Origin: CAVRQM01 sp964250775 | Lineage (GTDB): Bacteria; Pseudomonadota; Alphaproteobacteria; Acetobacterales; Acetobacteraceae | Reading direction: 5' to 3' | Assembly (NCBI GenBank): GCA_964250775.1 | Contig: CAXUHK010000001.1 | Location: forward strand, 1 to 64,000 | Length of the DNA stretch: 64,000 nucleotides | Part shown: positions 31,662 through 40,524 of the stretch, in pieces | Layout: every line of letters starts with the position of its first letter | How positions within the stretch are numbered: the first letter of the stretch is position 1 | The notes under the pieces: model-generated | Told to the model about the DNA's origin: nothing | Database searches by the model: none | Seen by the model: only the letters and a program-made list of their open reading frames with translations | Program-made: the position numbers and the translations under genes

Positions 31662-32828
31662 TCAGCCGATCAGGGTCGCGATGTGGGCCTGCTTGATTGC
31701 GGCAACGCCCCAAGCAACTGCAACGTGGTAAACCATTTGACGGAACTGGCGATACAGCACGATTTCGAAAGTAATGCCCGAAACCGGATCGGTCACAAGC
31801 ATCATGTCATCGGCCAAATCCTGCGAACGTCCATCCGGACCCATCGGCATTGCCGGGACGCGGGTGATGAGCTGCATGGCGGAACGCGAAAAGCCGATGT
31901 TCGGAACGTAGCTGGCAGGCGAACTCACCGCCTTGCCGGTCGGAACGGAAGTGCGCAAGCCGGGGTAGCCCACCGAAAGCACGCCCGGAGCGGTGATGCC
32001 GGCGTTGACCACATAGTTGTTCGGGTCGCCTGCAAACGTAACCACGTCGCCGGGGTTCACGTTGCCAGTGCCGGATGCCAAAGTCACGCCAGTAGCGCCA
32101 AACGCGGACGCGCCAGAAGTCAAGTAGCCGTTGCCGCTGCCGGCCGCAACCGCAGTAACGCTGTTGCTGTTGTGCAGCGCGAAGCCTTCCAGCGGCACGT
32201 CGCTGATAGAGCCGCCGCGCAGCAAAGCCGCCGAACCGGACTCGTTGACCTTTAGCAGAATGGTCTGGACGCCGCGCAGGTTGGCGACGGCGGACGAACC
32301 GAGCACGAGCTGGAGGTCGGTCTGCGGAGCGCCGTTGTCGTCGAGCAGCTTGCGGAGCTGCGCCACGTCCGACAGGTTGCCGGCGACGCCGAACGGCGTG
32401 GTCCCGGCGGTGCCGGTGGCGCGCGACGCGCCCTGATAAGCCGCCGTGAACAGGTCGGTCTCAATCAGGTTAACCAGCGTGCGGAACGCCTGGGCAAACT
32501 GGTTGACCAAGATGCCGTTGAAGGTGCCGGCATTGACCAGCCCGCGCTGCTGCTCGCCGTTCCACCGGATCGGGACGTGCTTGCTCTTGCTGATCGTCAT
32601 GGGCACGCTGTTGATCGTCTGGTCGCCAGTGTCCGGCGAGGTCACGGCCGGAGTGTTGTCGGCGGCCGTCTGCGCGGTCGTGACGGGGACCAAAATAGTC
32701 TGATTCAACGCCGCACGCTCAGCAGCGGTGTCTCGGGACACGGCAGGGATAAAGCCCACCATCTCGCGCGAAACGACGTCCAACGCCTCATAGATCGTTG
32801 GAATAAGGCCAGTAATGGTGGAAGCCAC
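31662..32828 (-). CDS. Major capsid protein, P22 coat-like
   Basis: 388 residues from GTG 32828, chosen because AGGAG lies 8 bases upstream and the protein then begins ASTITGLIPTIYEALDVVSR as in P22-type coats. EMVGFIPAVSRDTAAERAAL, TINSVPMTISKSKHVPIRWN GEQQRGL and AFRTLVNLIETDLFTAA are characteristic; a telokin-like insertion follows in the middle (VTLASGTGNVNPGDVVTFAG). Preceded by a scaffold-like gene and no protease, consistent with P22-type assembly. Confidence 0.85.
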   Translation of the reverse strand: MASTITGLIPTIYEALDVVSREMVGFIPAVSRDTAAERAALNQTILVPVTTAQTAADNTPAVTSPDTGDQTINSVPMTISKSKHVPIRWNGEQQRGLVNAGTFNGILVNQFAQAFRTLVNLIETDLFTAAYQGASRATGTAGTTPFGVAGNLSDVAQLRKLLDDNGAPQTDLQLVLGSSAVANLRGVQTILLKVNESGSAALLRGGSISDVPLEGFALHNSNSVTAVAAGSGNGYLTSGASAFGATGVTLASGTGNVNPGDVVTFAGDPNNYVVNAGITAPGVLSVGYPGLRTSVPTGKAVSSPASYVPNIGFSRSAMQLITRVPAMPMGPDGRSQDLADDMMLVTDPVSGITFEIVLYRQFRQMVYHVAVAWGVAAIKQAHIATLIG

Positions 32829-32915
32829 CTGAAACGCTCCTGATTGAGGGTTGAAGTCGAGCCGAAGGCCATCCGGCCCGAACGCCAACCCCCATCCGGG
32901 AGCATTCCGTCAGTC

Positions 32916-33668
32916 TCAGTCGATCAGGGTTGCTTCCTTGACCGCCGAAACCTTCTCCGCTGGAGACAACGCATCGAACTGCGCCCGCGTCACCGTCCGC
33001 TTGCCGCCGCTACCGGCGGCGCCAGAACTTGCCCCGCCGCCAGATGCGCCGGTTCCACGCATAATAGTGTCGCGATGGCTGTATCCGTCCACTAGCGTTT
33101 CAATCGCCTCATCAAAGTTCGCCAGCTCGCCGGGACGCGCCCGGCTGTAGATGCGGTTTCCGCTCTGGTCCTTGGCAACGACCTTGCCTTCCTCGATCGA
33201 AAACGCGCCGCCGAACCGTGCTTCCGCCAGGTCAGGCGGAATGGTCAGCTTCTCCGAAATGAACTTAGACCGATTAAAGCTGCCGCCGATAATCTCCTTG
33301 AACAGCGACACCTTCAAGCCGTCCCGTTCCTTGACCACGGGAGAATACTTGTCCTCGACCGCCTTGATGGCTTCCAACTTAATGCGGTCCACTTCGCCAG
33401 CGTCGATCAGCTTTTTGTCGTCGAGGTTCTTCACAGTCGAGAGCGCCTTGCGCGCCGCCGCTGCATCCTCGATGCCTTCGAATGCCTTCAGACGCCCTTC
33501 CGCGCCCTCTGCGCGCTCGCGATGGCCCTTGGCTTCGGCGTTCAGCCGGCCGATGGTCGCCAGCGTGGCCGAATAGTCGAACACGACCTCCTTGCCGTCG
33601 TCCGCGACGTAAACAGGCTTGCCATCCACGACGGACACGCCGCCCTTGTCGTCCAGTTTCAGTTTCAT
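32916..33668 (-). CDS. Scaffold-like protein
   Basis: 250 residues. LKLDDKGGVSVVDGKPVYVA, long charged helices (IGRLNAEAKGHRERAEGAEG), DLAEARFGGAFSIEEGKVVA, Gly/Ser-rich linker and a basic C-terminal helical hairpin (TVTRAQFDALSPAEKVSAVK), which would bind coat protein. Immediately upstream of the coat gene. Resembles DUF6651-type phage scaffolds. Confidence 0.7.
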   Translation of the reverse strand: MKLKLDDKGGVSVVDGKPVYVADDGKEVVFDYSATLATIGRLNAEAKGHRERAEGAEGRLKAFEGIEDAAAARKALSTVKNLDDKKLIDAGEVDRIKLEAIKAVEDKYSPVVKERDGLKVSLFKEIIGGSFNRSKFISEKLTIPPDLAEARFGGAFSIEEGKVVAKDQSGNRIYSRARPGELANFDEAIETLVDGYSHRDTIMRGTGASGGGASSGAAGSGGKRTVTRAQFDALSPAEKVSAVKEATLID

Positions 33669-33759
33669 CGGTCAGTCTCCCATTGGGCCATCTAGCCCGG
33701 TTGGCGGGGCCGTCCGGCCCCAGTTGCGCGAATGCGGCACCTGCCGCCCAAGCAAACCG

Positions 33760-35151
33760 CTAAGGCACGACGTTTTCAGCCACCGTTACGGCCGGCGCTT
33801 CCGCCTTGGCTCGTGCCATCTCCTTTGCGATGTCAATGTCGGGACTGATGATCCCGCGCCGCTTCATCTCGCTTAGCAGCGTCTCGAAACTCAGCGACCC
33901 AACCGACTTCATGCGGAACAGCAAGTCGGCAGACGCCTCCGCCAGCGTCGCGGCCCCGAAATCGCGGTAGATCGTGACATGACCGCCTTGCTTTTCCCCG
34001 ATCCATTGGGCCATGTAGTCAAGCGCGCTGTCCAAGCCGGTCTCAACGGATTGCGTGATGCGTTGCAGGTCGCACATCTGCATCTCGTTGTCCGCGATCG
34101 TCTGGACTTCGGTCGCGTCGCCGGACTTGATGACCAGCAACTCCGCGCCGATCTGACGCATTCGGTCCTCAAGGTCGAGCAGCGACACGCGCCCGGCCTC
34201 GATCGCCTTGCCGGAATGCTCGACATACCGCAGATCGGCGTCCGCGCCTCCGAAGCTGACCAGCGAATTTGCACCGACCGTAATCTGGTCCTCTTGGCTT
34301 TTGCCCTTGGCGAACAACAGCGGCACCCGAGCGACGTGAAGGATTGTCTGTTGGTCGCTCTTGCTTTGCCAGTGCTCGACGTTGGCGTGCCCTAGGTCCA
34401 GCATCGGCGGAACGCCGGTCATGAACGCCTTGCGAAAGCCGTAGAACGGCACGAACGGAATTTCCGGCAGGCTGGTCAAGCCTTCCTCGTGCAGCGCCCA
34501 CGTCTCCAGGCCGTTGACCACGATCTTGCGGAAGGTTGCCCACGCGCCCGGTTCCAGCACCCGCACTTGCTCTACCGTCTTGGTCGCAAACGGCCCGTTG
34601 TCCTCTTCCACCGCTTCCAACAGCCGAAGTTGCGTTAGAATTTGCCGGCCGCCCTGGAATGCAGCCTTCCACCCTAGGATGTTCTTCGCGTGAACACGAA
34701 CCATGTAGGGCCGAATGCCGGCACGCTTCTCGTCCGCGACACTAAACGCGCCGTTGGCGGGCGGGCAGTCCACCAAAATCCCTGCCAGGCCATACGCCAG
34801 GCACTCGCGGAACACATCCGCCGCCATCGTGTGCAGGTTTTGCCCCTGCATATCCACGTCCTCTAACAGCGCCGACACGCGGGGAGGAATGTCCTCCCCG
34901 ATCGTGACCGGCTTTGAGAACGGCTTGCCCACCATGACGGAAATCGTCCGCGCGTAAGCCGGAAAAAGAGTCGCGGTCGAAAGCCGCAATCCATAGCTGC
35001 CCTCATCTTCGGACGGCCATCTCGGCAAATATTTCTTGCCAGCGGCGCGCATCGCGGCAGTTCCGCCCATCAAGGCGTCCACAATCTCCCAATCAGCCGA
35101 CATCGCGGCGACTTGGGCGGATTGCAGCCGAACGCCGGCCCCTGGCACCAT
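33760..35151 (-). CDS. Portal protein (DUF4055)
   Basis: 463 residues from ATG 35151. DWEIVDALMGGTAAMRAAGK, SYGLRLSTATLFPAYARTIS, VMVGKPFSKPV, LAYGLAGILVDCPP, KNILGWKAA, LDLGHANVEHWQSKSDQQTI LHVARVPLLF and GLDSALDYMAQW are DUF4055 hallmarks; these are portals of P22-like-coat phages. The dodecamer forms the DNA channel. Confidence 0.87.
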   Translation of the reverse strand: MVPGAGVRLQSAQVAAMSADWEIVDALMGGTAAMRAAGKKYLPRWPSEDEGSYGLRLSTATLFPAYARTISVMVGKPFSKPVTIGEDIPPRVSALLEDVDMQGQNLHTMAADVFRECLAYGLAGILVDCPPANGAFSVADEKRAGIRPYMVRVHAKNILGWKAAFQGGRQILTQLRLLEAVEEDNGPFATKTVEQVRVLEPGAWATFRKIVVNGLETWALHEEGLTSLPEIPFVPFYGFRKAFMTGVPPMLDLGHANVEHWQSKSDQQTILHVARVPLLFAKGKSQEDQITVGANSLVSFGGADADLRYVEHSGKAIEAGRVSLLDLEDRMRQIGAELLVIKSGDATEVQTIADNEMQMCDLQRITQSVETGLDSALDYMAQWIGEKQGGHVTIYRDFGAATLAEASADLLFRMKSVGSLSFETLLSEMKRRGIISPDIDIAKEMARAKAEAPAVTVAENVVP

Positions 35152-35155
35152 CGCG

Positions 35156-36571
35156 CTACAGCCTGAACAGTTGCGAGGAGGCAGGTGGGTTGGCAGCAAT
35201 CAGCATCCCGAACGCCCGGCTCAGCGCGTCCACCTGGTCGTCCTTCCGCCCGGTCGGAAAATCCCGAAGCTCTTCGACGAACGCTGCGTTCCACGCGCCC
35301 TGAACTATCAACAAGTTCCCGACGTTGCACTGGGCCGCCACGGGCGCGGCCCGCGTCTCCTTGCTGCCGGTCTCTGGGCTGGATTTCACGTCATAGCCGG
35401 CAAGCTGGCGGGTGAACGAGAGCACCTGGCTCTTGCCCGCCTGCCCAGGGTCTTGCGGCAGTCCAATGGCGACGCCTCGCCCGTCTCGCGATGCGGTCGC
35501 CTTGATGGTTGCCTCGACCTGTTCAGGTCCGCCGCGAAACCGCACTACGTCCTCGACTATGAAACGACCGACACCATCCCTACGCAGGCGGACCCCGCAC
35601 GTCCAATCAGGATCGCCGGTGTTGGCGATGGTCGCGGCCAAGTCCCACGCCCGCACCGCGCGCCCGTTCGTCTGCGCGGCGGGTTCGACGCCGATCCTGG
35701 CGACTTGGAACAACAAGCCTTCTTGCGGGCGAGGCTCTTGCTGGTAGAGAGCAGACCATGCGCGGGCGTTGCCTTCGGCTTGCATCTGCGCCCGCACGTC
35801 GCGCAGCATCGCGCCGTAGCCGTAGCCGTCGTCGCCCCATAGCGGTTGCCCTGGCTCGCGGCCCAGCGGGTCGTTTTCAACGGCCAAAGCCGGCAGGCTC
35901 ACGACGCGCCAGTTGTCCGCCTGGTATTGCAAGATGCGCCCGGCAAGGTCGTCTAAATGCCAGCGAGTCATTACCACCACGATGCGGCCTGACGGCTTCA
36001 TGCGGGATCGAAGGTCGCTGGCGAACCAGCGCCAGACTCCCTCCCGCTGCACTTCGCTGTCAGCCGCTTCCGCCGACTTGACGGGGTCATCGATCGTAGC
36101 GAGGTCCGCGCGAAAGCCGCTCACGGCACCGCCAACGCCAACCGAAAGATATTCCGAGCGGATGTCCGTCTGCCATCGGTCCTTAGCTTCGGTGTCCAAA
36201 TTAACGCCCAACCGCACGCTATGGTCGCGAATGACAGATTGCACCCGACCGGAAAACGTGTCGGCAAGCCGGCTCGTGTGTGATGCCCCAATGTGTTTGT
36301 GATTGTCGCGCGCCATCATCCACGCACTAAAAAGCACAGATACATATGTCGATTTGGCTGAGCCAGGCGGCATACAGACGATCAGCCGATCGCCCGGAGT
36401 GTCCGCCACTTGTTGCAACTCGGCAATCAACAACTTGTGGTGCGCCGCTGGCGCAGCCGCATCCGGTGCCACGCTCGGCAGAGCAAAATCGCAAAACGTA
36501 GCAAAGTCCGACCGCAGCTTCAGGCGAAACCGCCGTTCTTGTTCCGCCAGCAGCGCCGTCTTACTTGTCAA
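35156..36571 (-). CDS. Terminase large subunit
   Basis: 471 residues. ATPase: Walker A PPGSAKST (about 68-75), Walker B LATIDDP (about 157-163), GRIVVVMTRWHLDDLAGRIL (coupling motif). Nuclease: AWDLAAT (about 305) and FPTGRKDDQVDALSRAFGML. Complete. Pumps DNA into the prohead and cuts the concatemer. Overlaps the small-subunit gene by 11 bp. Confidence 0.93.
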   Translation of the reverse strand: MTSKTALLAEQERRFRLKLRSDFATFCDFALPSVAPDAAAPAAHHKLLIAELQQVADTPGDRLIVCMPPGSAKSTYVSVLFSAWMMARDNHKHIGASHTSRLADTFSGRVQSVIRDHSVRLGVNLDTEAKDRWQTDIRSEYLSVGVGGAVSGFRADLATIDDPVKSAEAADSEVQREGVWRWFASDLRSRMKPSGRIVVVMTRWHLDDLAGRILQYQADNWRVVSLPALAVENDPLGREPGQPLWGDDGYGYGAMLRDVRAQMQAEGNARAWSALYQQEPRPQEGLLFQVARIGVEPAAQTNGRAVRAWDLAATIANTGDPDWTCGVRLRRDGVGRFIVEDVVRFRGGPEQVEATIKATASRDGRGVAIGLPQDPGQAGKSQVLSFTRQLAGYDVKSSPETGSKETRAAPVAAQCNVGNLLIVQGAWNAAFVEELRDFPTGRKDDQVDALSRAFGMLIAANPPASSQLFRL

Positions 36572-37022
36572 GCTGCGCCTTGATTTCTTCGTCTGTCAGC
36601 TGCGACAGGTCAATCTTGACCGAAACGGTGCCGGGTGCCAAAGGACGGCCTTCTCCATCCGTAATCGCCTTGCGGTCGCCAAACACGACCGGATCAAGCG
36701 ACTTGGCGCGTTGGTGAAGATACCAAGACCTTTGCGCCATAACTTTAGCGTCAAGCCCTTCCTCATAGACATTGTTATATAGATCATCGTCCATGATGGT
36801 TTCGGCACGCAAAAACTTTGCAACCCTGACTTGCCCGGCAACATCCGGCATGTTCAACAGCCAGCCGGCCAGTGTCTTGCGATCCGGGTTGCCCGGCATC
36901 TCGCAAAACCGGCGAGTGCTGCCCTTGATGCCCATTTCCGCGATGAAGTCGCAGTAACGCTCGACGATCGCGCGCTTTTCGTCGTCGGTGTAGCCAATAC
37001 CCTGACGTTCTTTGCCGGCCAT
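36561..37022 (-). CDS. Terminase small subunit-like
   Basis: 153 residues. YTDDEKRAIVERYCDFIAEM then PDRKTLAGWLLNMPD is an HTH (ICD/terS) type DNA-binding region; central AKFLRAETIMDDDLYNNVYE; C-terminal KIDLSQLTDEEIKAQLDK. Directly before the large subunit. Recognises the pac/cos site. Confidence 0.78.
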   Translation of the reverse strand: MAGKERQGIGYTDDEKRAIVERYCDFIAEMGIKGSTRRFCEMPGNPDRKTLAGWLLNMPDVAGQVRVAKFLRAETIMDDDLYNNVYEEGLDAKVMAQRSWYLHQRAKSLDPVVFGDRKAITDGEGRPLAPGTVSVKIDLSQLTDEEIKAQLDK

Positions 37023-37075
37023 GCCTTGTTTTAAGGCACGCCCGGCGCAACTGTTCCACTAAGGTTTCGCGGTCG

Positions 37076-38656
37076 TCACTTGACAGCCACCGTCACCGTC
37101 TTGGTCGCCTCGATCCCCGCCTGGTCCCAAAAATCGACCGTGACGTGCGCCGTCCCCGTCTTGGTGGCCGTCAGGCTCATCGTCGCCAGCGCCGCGTTCA
37201 GGTTGGCAAGGCCGTCCGCAAGGCTGATGCGCGTGCCGGCAGCGGCAGTAGCCGTGGTGCCATCCGACAGCCGAACCGACAGCGTCCCCAGGTCTGTCGA
37301 AAGGAACAGCCCCGCCTTGCCGGCGTTCTGTGCCGCCCATGCGTCCGACAGCGACACGCCTGCCACCGGCACGGTGTAGCTGCTCGGCGGTGCCACGGTC
37401 GCAACCACGATCACCGGGCTAGGAGCGAGCGCGGCTGGGGCAATGGTCACGGGAGCGGGCGCTGGCGCGACAGGAGCCGGCGCGGGAGCCGGAGCCGCAA
37501 CCGCCGGGCCGACCTGCACCAGCATCGGATGATCCGCCAAAGCCACGGCCACGCTCGACCGGGTGCCAGTGGACAGCGCCGCCGTGCCCGTGAGGGCGTC
37601 ATACACGCTCACAGGCACGGCGCTGGGCAGGGTCAAGGTAACGGTGTGGGCACCGGCCACGGACGGCCACAGCGCCAGCCAGTGCGTGCCATCGGCCTTC
37701 TGCAACGTCATGGCGTAGTCAGTCCCCGTCATCCCAGCCGCCGTGTAAGACAACGCGGACGGTGTGTAGAAGCTTCCAGCATCGGCAAGGAGCGCGGTCA
37801 GGTTGTGTAGCGCGGTGCCGGCCGGCTTGGCAGTGCCATCGGTGTTCATCAAGCCAAACTTGCCGGAGCCGTCGTCATAAAGGGCATAGAACATCGTCAT
37901 CGGATTGCCCTGCCGCATCCCCTCGAACGCGGCTGTCAGAACATACTTCGCGACGTTTGCTTGGCTGAACCCCTGGTTCTCGTCCCAGCCGATTTCAGAC
38001 GTGATTACGGGACGGCTTGCCGCCGCGAGCTTGGCGTCGCTGTCCAATTGAGCGATCGGGCCAGACGGGCTGCCATCCGGCGGGTTTGGGTAAGTGTGCG
38101 CGTTGGCGTAGTCCGCAACCGTCGAGAGGTCCCCCACCTTGTCGTAATCGCCGTGCCAGTTGTTCGCGGCCGTCCAGCCAGCGCCGAACGACAGGTTGAC
38201 GACCGGCAGCTTGTTGGCCTGGCCGAACGCATAGACCTTGGCCTGGAACGCGGCGGCGGCGGCGATAGTGTTGCCCAGCCCGGCCGGGTAGCTGTCGTCC
38301 TCCTCGTTCGGCCCCTCAACCATGCTGACGACGCCCGCCGCCACGAACGGCTGGAACAGCGCGAGCTGATCCGCCATGCCCTGAATGCTGGTCTCGCCAA
38401 TGTAAGCGTCGAACTTCGCGCCCGTCTTGGCGGCGATGTCCTGATACGTCGCCAACTCGCCGGAGTTGTTTGGGGAGTCCCGGAACGTCTTGACGCCCAC
38501 GTAGTTCAGGGCCGTCTCGACTACCGGCAGGGCCGGATACATGCCGCCAATGTAATCGATGTGCGCGTTGACACCTAGAGAAGCCAGGAAATCGCTGGCC
38601 TTCACGGTGGCGGGGGCGGCGTAGACGTAGAGCGGGGGCGGAACGTAGCTTGCCAT
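37076..38656 (-). CDS. Clan-A-like glycoside hydrolase with Ala-Pro linker and Ig-like end
   Basis: 526 residues from ATG 38656. Residues ~20-330 look like a (beta/alpha)8 hydrolase: FRDSPNNSGELATYQDIA, MVEGPNEEDD with N117-E118 as acid/base, VNLSFGAGW, ANAHTYPNPP, and VITSEIGWDEN with E221 as nucleophile, then a small beta domain. An AP-rich linker (about 390-425) leads to a C-terminal beta domain ending TKTVTVAVK. No signal peptide. It sits between the terminase genes and small genes, so it would be expressed late. Could be a virion depolymerase or released enzyme; substrate unknown. Confidence 0.65.
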   Translation of the reverse strand: MASYVPPPLYVYAAPATVKASDFLASLGVNAHIDYIGGMYPALPVVETALNYVGVKTFRDSPNNSGELATYQDIAAKTGAKFDAYIGETSIQGMADQLALFQPFVAAGVVSMVEGPNEEDDSYPAGLGNTIAAAAAFQAKVYAFGQANKLPVVNLSFGAGWTAANNWHGDYDKVGDLSTVADYANAHTYPNPPDGSPSGPIAQLDSDAKLAAASRPVITSEIGWDENQGFSQANVAKYVLTAAFEGMRQGNPMTMFYALYDDGSGKFGLMNTDGTAKPAGTALHNLTALLADAGSFYTPSALSYTAAGMTGTDYAMTLQKADGTHWLALWPSVAGAHTVTLTLPSAVPVSVYDALTGTAALSTGTRSSVAVALADHPMLVQVGPAVAAPAPAPAPVAPAPAPVTIAPAALAPSPVIVVATVAPPSSYTVPVAGVSLSDAWAAQNAGKAGLFLSTDLGTLSVRLSDGTTATAAAGTRISLADGLANLNAALATMSLTATKTGTAHVTVDFWDQAGIEATKTVTVAVK

Positions 38657-38754
38657 GGAGCGGTCGGTTCCCTTGCTGATGGAGCGATGCCGACATTCTG
38701 CCGGCAAGCCTCTTCGTTCCACTCAGGAACCTTTAACCAAGCCGAATCAATCGC

Positions 38755-38979
38755 TTAGTCGTTGGCGTCGATCAGGTCGCCCAGCTTCAGGCACTTGATG
38801 CCGCGCACCATGGCAGTGCCGCTCAGTTCGTCGATAAAGGTGAACGCCTTTTCGTTGCATTCCTTGACGGTCATCAGGTGCTCAGCCTCCATCCATTTTG
38901 TCGTGCATTTCTCGGCGCTGATGGCCGGTCCGGCGCACCAGGTCACGGCGGTAGCAAAAATCATGGCAAGCGGGGTCAT
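38755..38979 (-). CDS. Small exported protein
   Basis: 74 residues: signal peptide MTPLAMIFATAVTWCAGPAI-SA then a mature part with two cysteines (ECNEKAFTFIDELSGTAMVR; IKCLKLGDL). Probably periplasmic. Function unknown. The gene-free stretch to 38657 holds nothing evident. Confidence 0.5.
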   Translation of the reverse strand: MTPLAMIFATAVTWCAGPAISAEKCTTKWMEAEHLMTVKECNEKAFTFIDELSGTAMVRGIKCLKLGDLIDAND

Positions 38980-39003
38980 TGGACGGCTCCGGGTTGAAGG
39001 TTT

Positions 39004-39063
39004 TCAGTCGAACGTCGCGAGCCAGCACAGCGCGAGAACGAAAATCAGCACAACAAGCGTCAT
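39004..39063 (-). CDS. 19-residue membrane peptide
   Basis: MTLVVLIFVLALCWLATFD, wholly hydrophobic. Starts in an ATGA overlap with the gene upstream, which supports translation. Too short for firm assignment. Confidence 0.3.
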   Translation of the reverse strand: MTLVVLIFVLALCWLATFD

Positions 39064-39245
39064 GCAGGCGCTCCCGAGCGCATCCGCAGCGCCGTCAAAT
39101 GCTCCGGCAGATGCACCCAATTGGCCGTCAAGTAGGCCATCTCGACAAACATCAAAGCCAGCTTGTGCGCTTCGGCCGGAGTGAGGTGGCCGTATTCGTC
39201 GGCGCGGGGCGGACGCGGCATAGGGAGACGCACGACCTCGCTCAC
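39060..39245 (-). CDS. Small hypothetical protein
   Basis: 61 residues, GTG start overlapping the upstream stop. DEYGHLTPAEAHKLALMFVE MAYL-TANWVHLPEHL; helical. Part of the overlapping gene string 41003-38755. Confidence 0.5.
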   Translation of the reverse strand: MSEVVRLPMPRPPRADEYGHLTPAEAHKLALMFVEMAYLTANWVHLPEHLTALRMRSGAPA

Positions 39246-39505
39246 GACAGCGCCTCGACCAGCCGGCGCTTGATCCGGGTGACAATCCCGACCGGCTTGC
39301 GCGCCGTCGCCAGCCACGTTGCATACTCCGCAGTCGGAACAAAGCTGGCGTAGCCGTCGAGCACGACCTCGGCCAGCGACCAGTTGGTGCCGTCGTCGGC
39401 CGTGACCTGGACCAACCCGGAATTGTCCCGGAAGCTGTAGCTCTTGCCGACCGTGAACAGCGACACGGACCGCGCGACGCAAGTGTGCTCTGGATAGGCG
39501 TTCAT
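39242..39505 (-). CDS. Hypothetical protein, paralogue of 43897-44121
   Basis: 87 residues. VSLFTVGKSYSFRDNSGLVQ, DDGTNWSLAEVVLDGYASF parallel NSRWFTAGRTYTAYEMAGQV, DNGTPWPTAEVVLEGQATF at 43897. A small beta domain with pattern F-TVGK-Y---D--G----DDG--W, widespread in phages; function unknown. Confidence 0.6.
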   Translation of the reverse strand: MNAYPEHTCVARSVSLFTVGKSYSFRDNSGLVQVTADDGTNWSLAEVVLDGYASFVPTAEYATWLATARKPVGIVTRIKRRLVEALS

Positions 39506-39828
39506 GGCGTGGTCCCTTCAAGGTTGACAATGGCTTTGTCGAACGCGGCGAGCACGTCGGCATGGGTGGTGGTGGGGTCGTCGTTAAAGTCGGACACACT
39601 TCGCTTGGTCATAGCGGCAAGCGTCATTTGCGCCGTCATTCGATCCACATCCCAATCGCTAGTAAAACTTTCGGCCCATATCGCTCCGACGCCGCACCAA
39701 CACACGGCGGTTTCGGATTGCGGGAAACATTCCTTGCCGGACGCGTTCCGGGCCTCGACATGCTTCGTCCAACGCGCCGGATCGCTGATCCGCTCCCGCG
39801 CCGCCCGCAAGATGGCTACGGCGCTCAT
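39502..39828 (-). CDS. DUF6197-like protein
   Basis: 108 residues from ATG 39828. ILRAARERISDPARWTKHVE and SETAVCWCGVGAIWAESFTS match the DUF6197 pattern (I--PE-WTK---A-----G------A--WC--GAL). Function unknown. Confidence 0.65.
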   Translation of the reverse strand: MSAVAILRAARERISDPARWTKHVEARNASGKECFPQSETAVCWCGVGAIWAESFTSDWDVDRMTAQMTLAAMTKRSVSDFNDDPTTTHADVLAAFDKAIVNLEGTTP

Positions 39829-40094
39829 GCCGCTACCTTGAGCGTTTGCGCCGGCTGAAACGCCTGCCCTACCACGAGCCAATGGATCGATCGATTGAAC
39901 AGCGCCGACAATGCCAGCATGTCCTCCATGGACGGCCGCCCGCCACCGCTCTCCCATCGGCAAACCATCGTTTCCTTTTGCCCGATGGCCCGGGCGACCT
40001 CGCGCAGCGAAATGCCGCGCCGCTTGCGCTCGACCTCGATCCGCTTGCCCAGCGCGCAAGTGAGCGGCGAGCCGACTGTCACACGGCGCGGCAT
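39825..40094 (-). CDS. XRE-family HTH regulator
   Basis: 89 residues. GKRIEVERKRRGISLREVAR AIGQKETMVCRWESGGGRPS is a full XRE helix-turn-helix; short helical tail. Within the upstream part of the late strand operon; possible late-gene regulator. Confidence 0.7.
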   Translation of the reverse strand: MPRRVTVGSPLTCALGKRIEVERKRRGISLREVARAIGQKETMVCRWESGGGRPSMEDMLALSALFNRSIHWLVVGQAFQPAQTLKVAA

Positions 40095-40348
40095 CAGTGC
40101 AGCACCTTGGACAAATCGTGGAACCGCCCTTCCTTCTTGCCCACCGCCTCGTGCAGCATCCCCTTGGCCTCGTCTATGCTGGCAATGGCGTTGTAGTGGC
40201 CGTGGGTCGAGCGCAGCTTGATCTCGCCGTGCTGCTCATCGACAATAAGGGTGATGCAGGCACCTGGCTTGGCCTCAAGCACCATGCGCGCGACCTGTTC
40301 GGCGTAGACCAACGCCTCCGGGTCTATCGCCTGTTCGATCTTGCTCAT
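40094..40348 (-). CDS. Hypothetical protein
   Basis: 84 residues. ALVYAEQVARMVLEAKPGAC ITLIVDEQHGEIKLRSTHGH is an alpha/beta sequence without recognised family. ATGA overlap with the gene upstream. Confidence 0.5.
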   Translation of the reverse strand: MSKIEQAIDPEALVYAEQVARMVLEAKPGACITLIVDEQHGEIKLRSTHGHYNAIASIDEAKGMLHEAVGKKEGRFHDLSKVLH

Positions 40349-40524
40349 TTCACCCTCTCAAACGTCGTGTTTTTGTGCGCGCGCCAGACCAATCCGCCGT
40401 GTTCGTCCCTGACTGCGAAATGCCGGTGGTAGGCTTGGACAACCGCGTATTCCTTGTCCCGCACCAGCCAATCGCCAGTGCCGATGAGGCATTTCACAAT
40501 GTCTCCGACTGCAAGCTGGCTCAC
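40345..40524 (-). CDS. 59-residue small beta protein
   Basis: GTG 40524 to TGA 40345. LAVGDIVKCLIGTGDWLVRD KEYAVVQAYHRHFAVRDEHG GLVW: same GD-V-----W--V-KEY-V pattern as 39242 and 43897 proteins. 4-bp overlaps on both sides. Confidence 0.55.
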   Translation of the reverse strand: MSQLAVGDIVKCLIGTGDWLVRDKEYAVVQAYHRHFAVRDEHGGLVWRAHKNTTFERVK

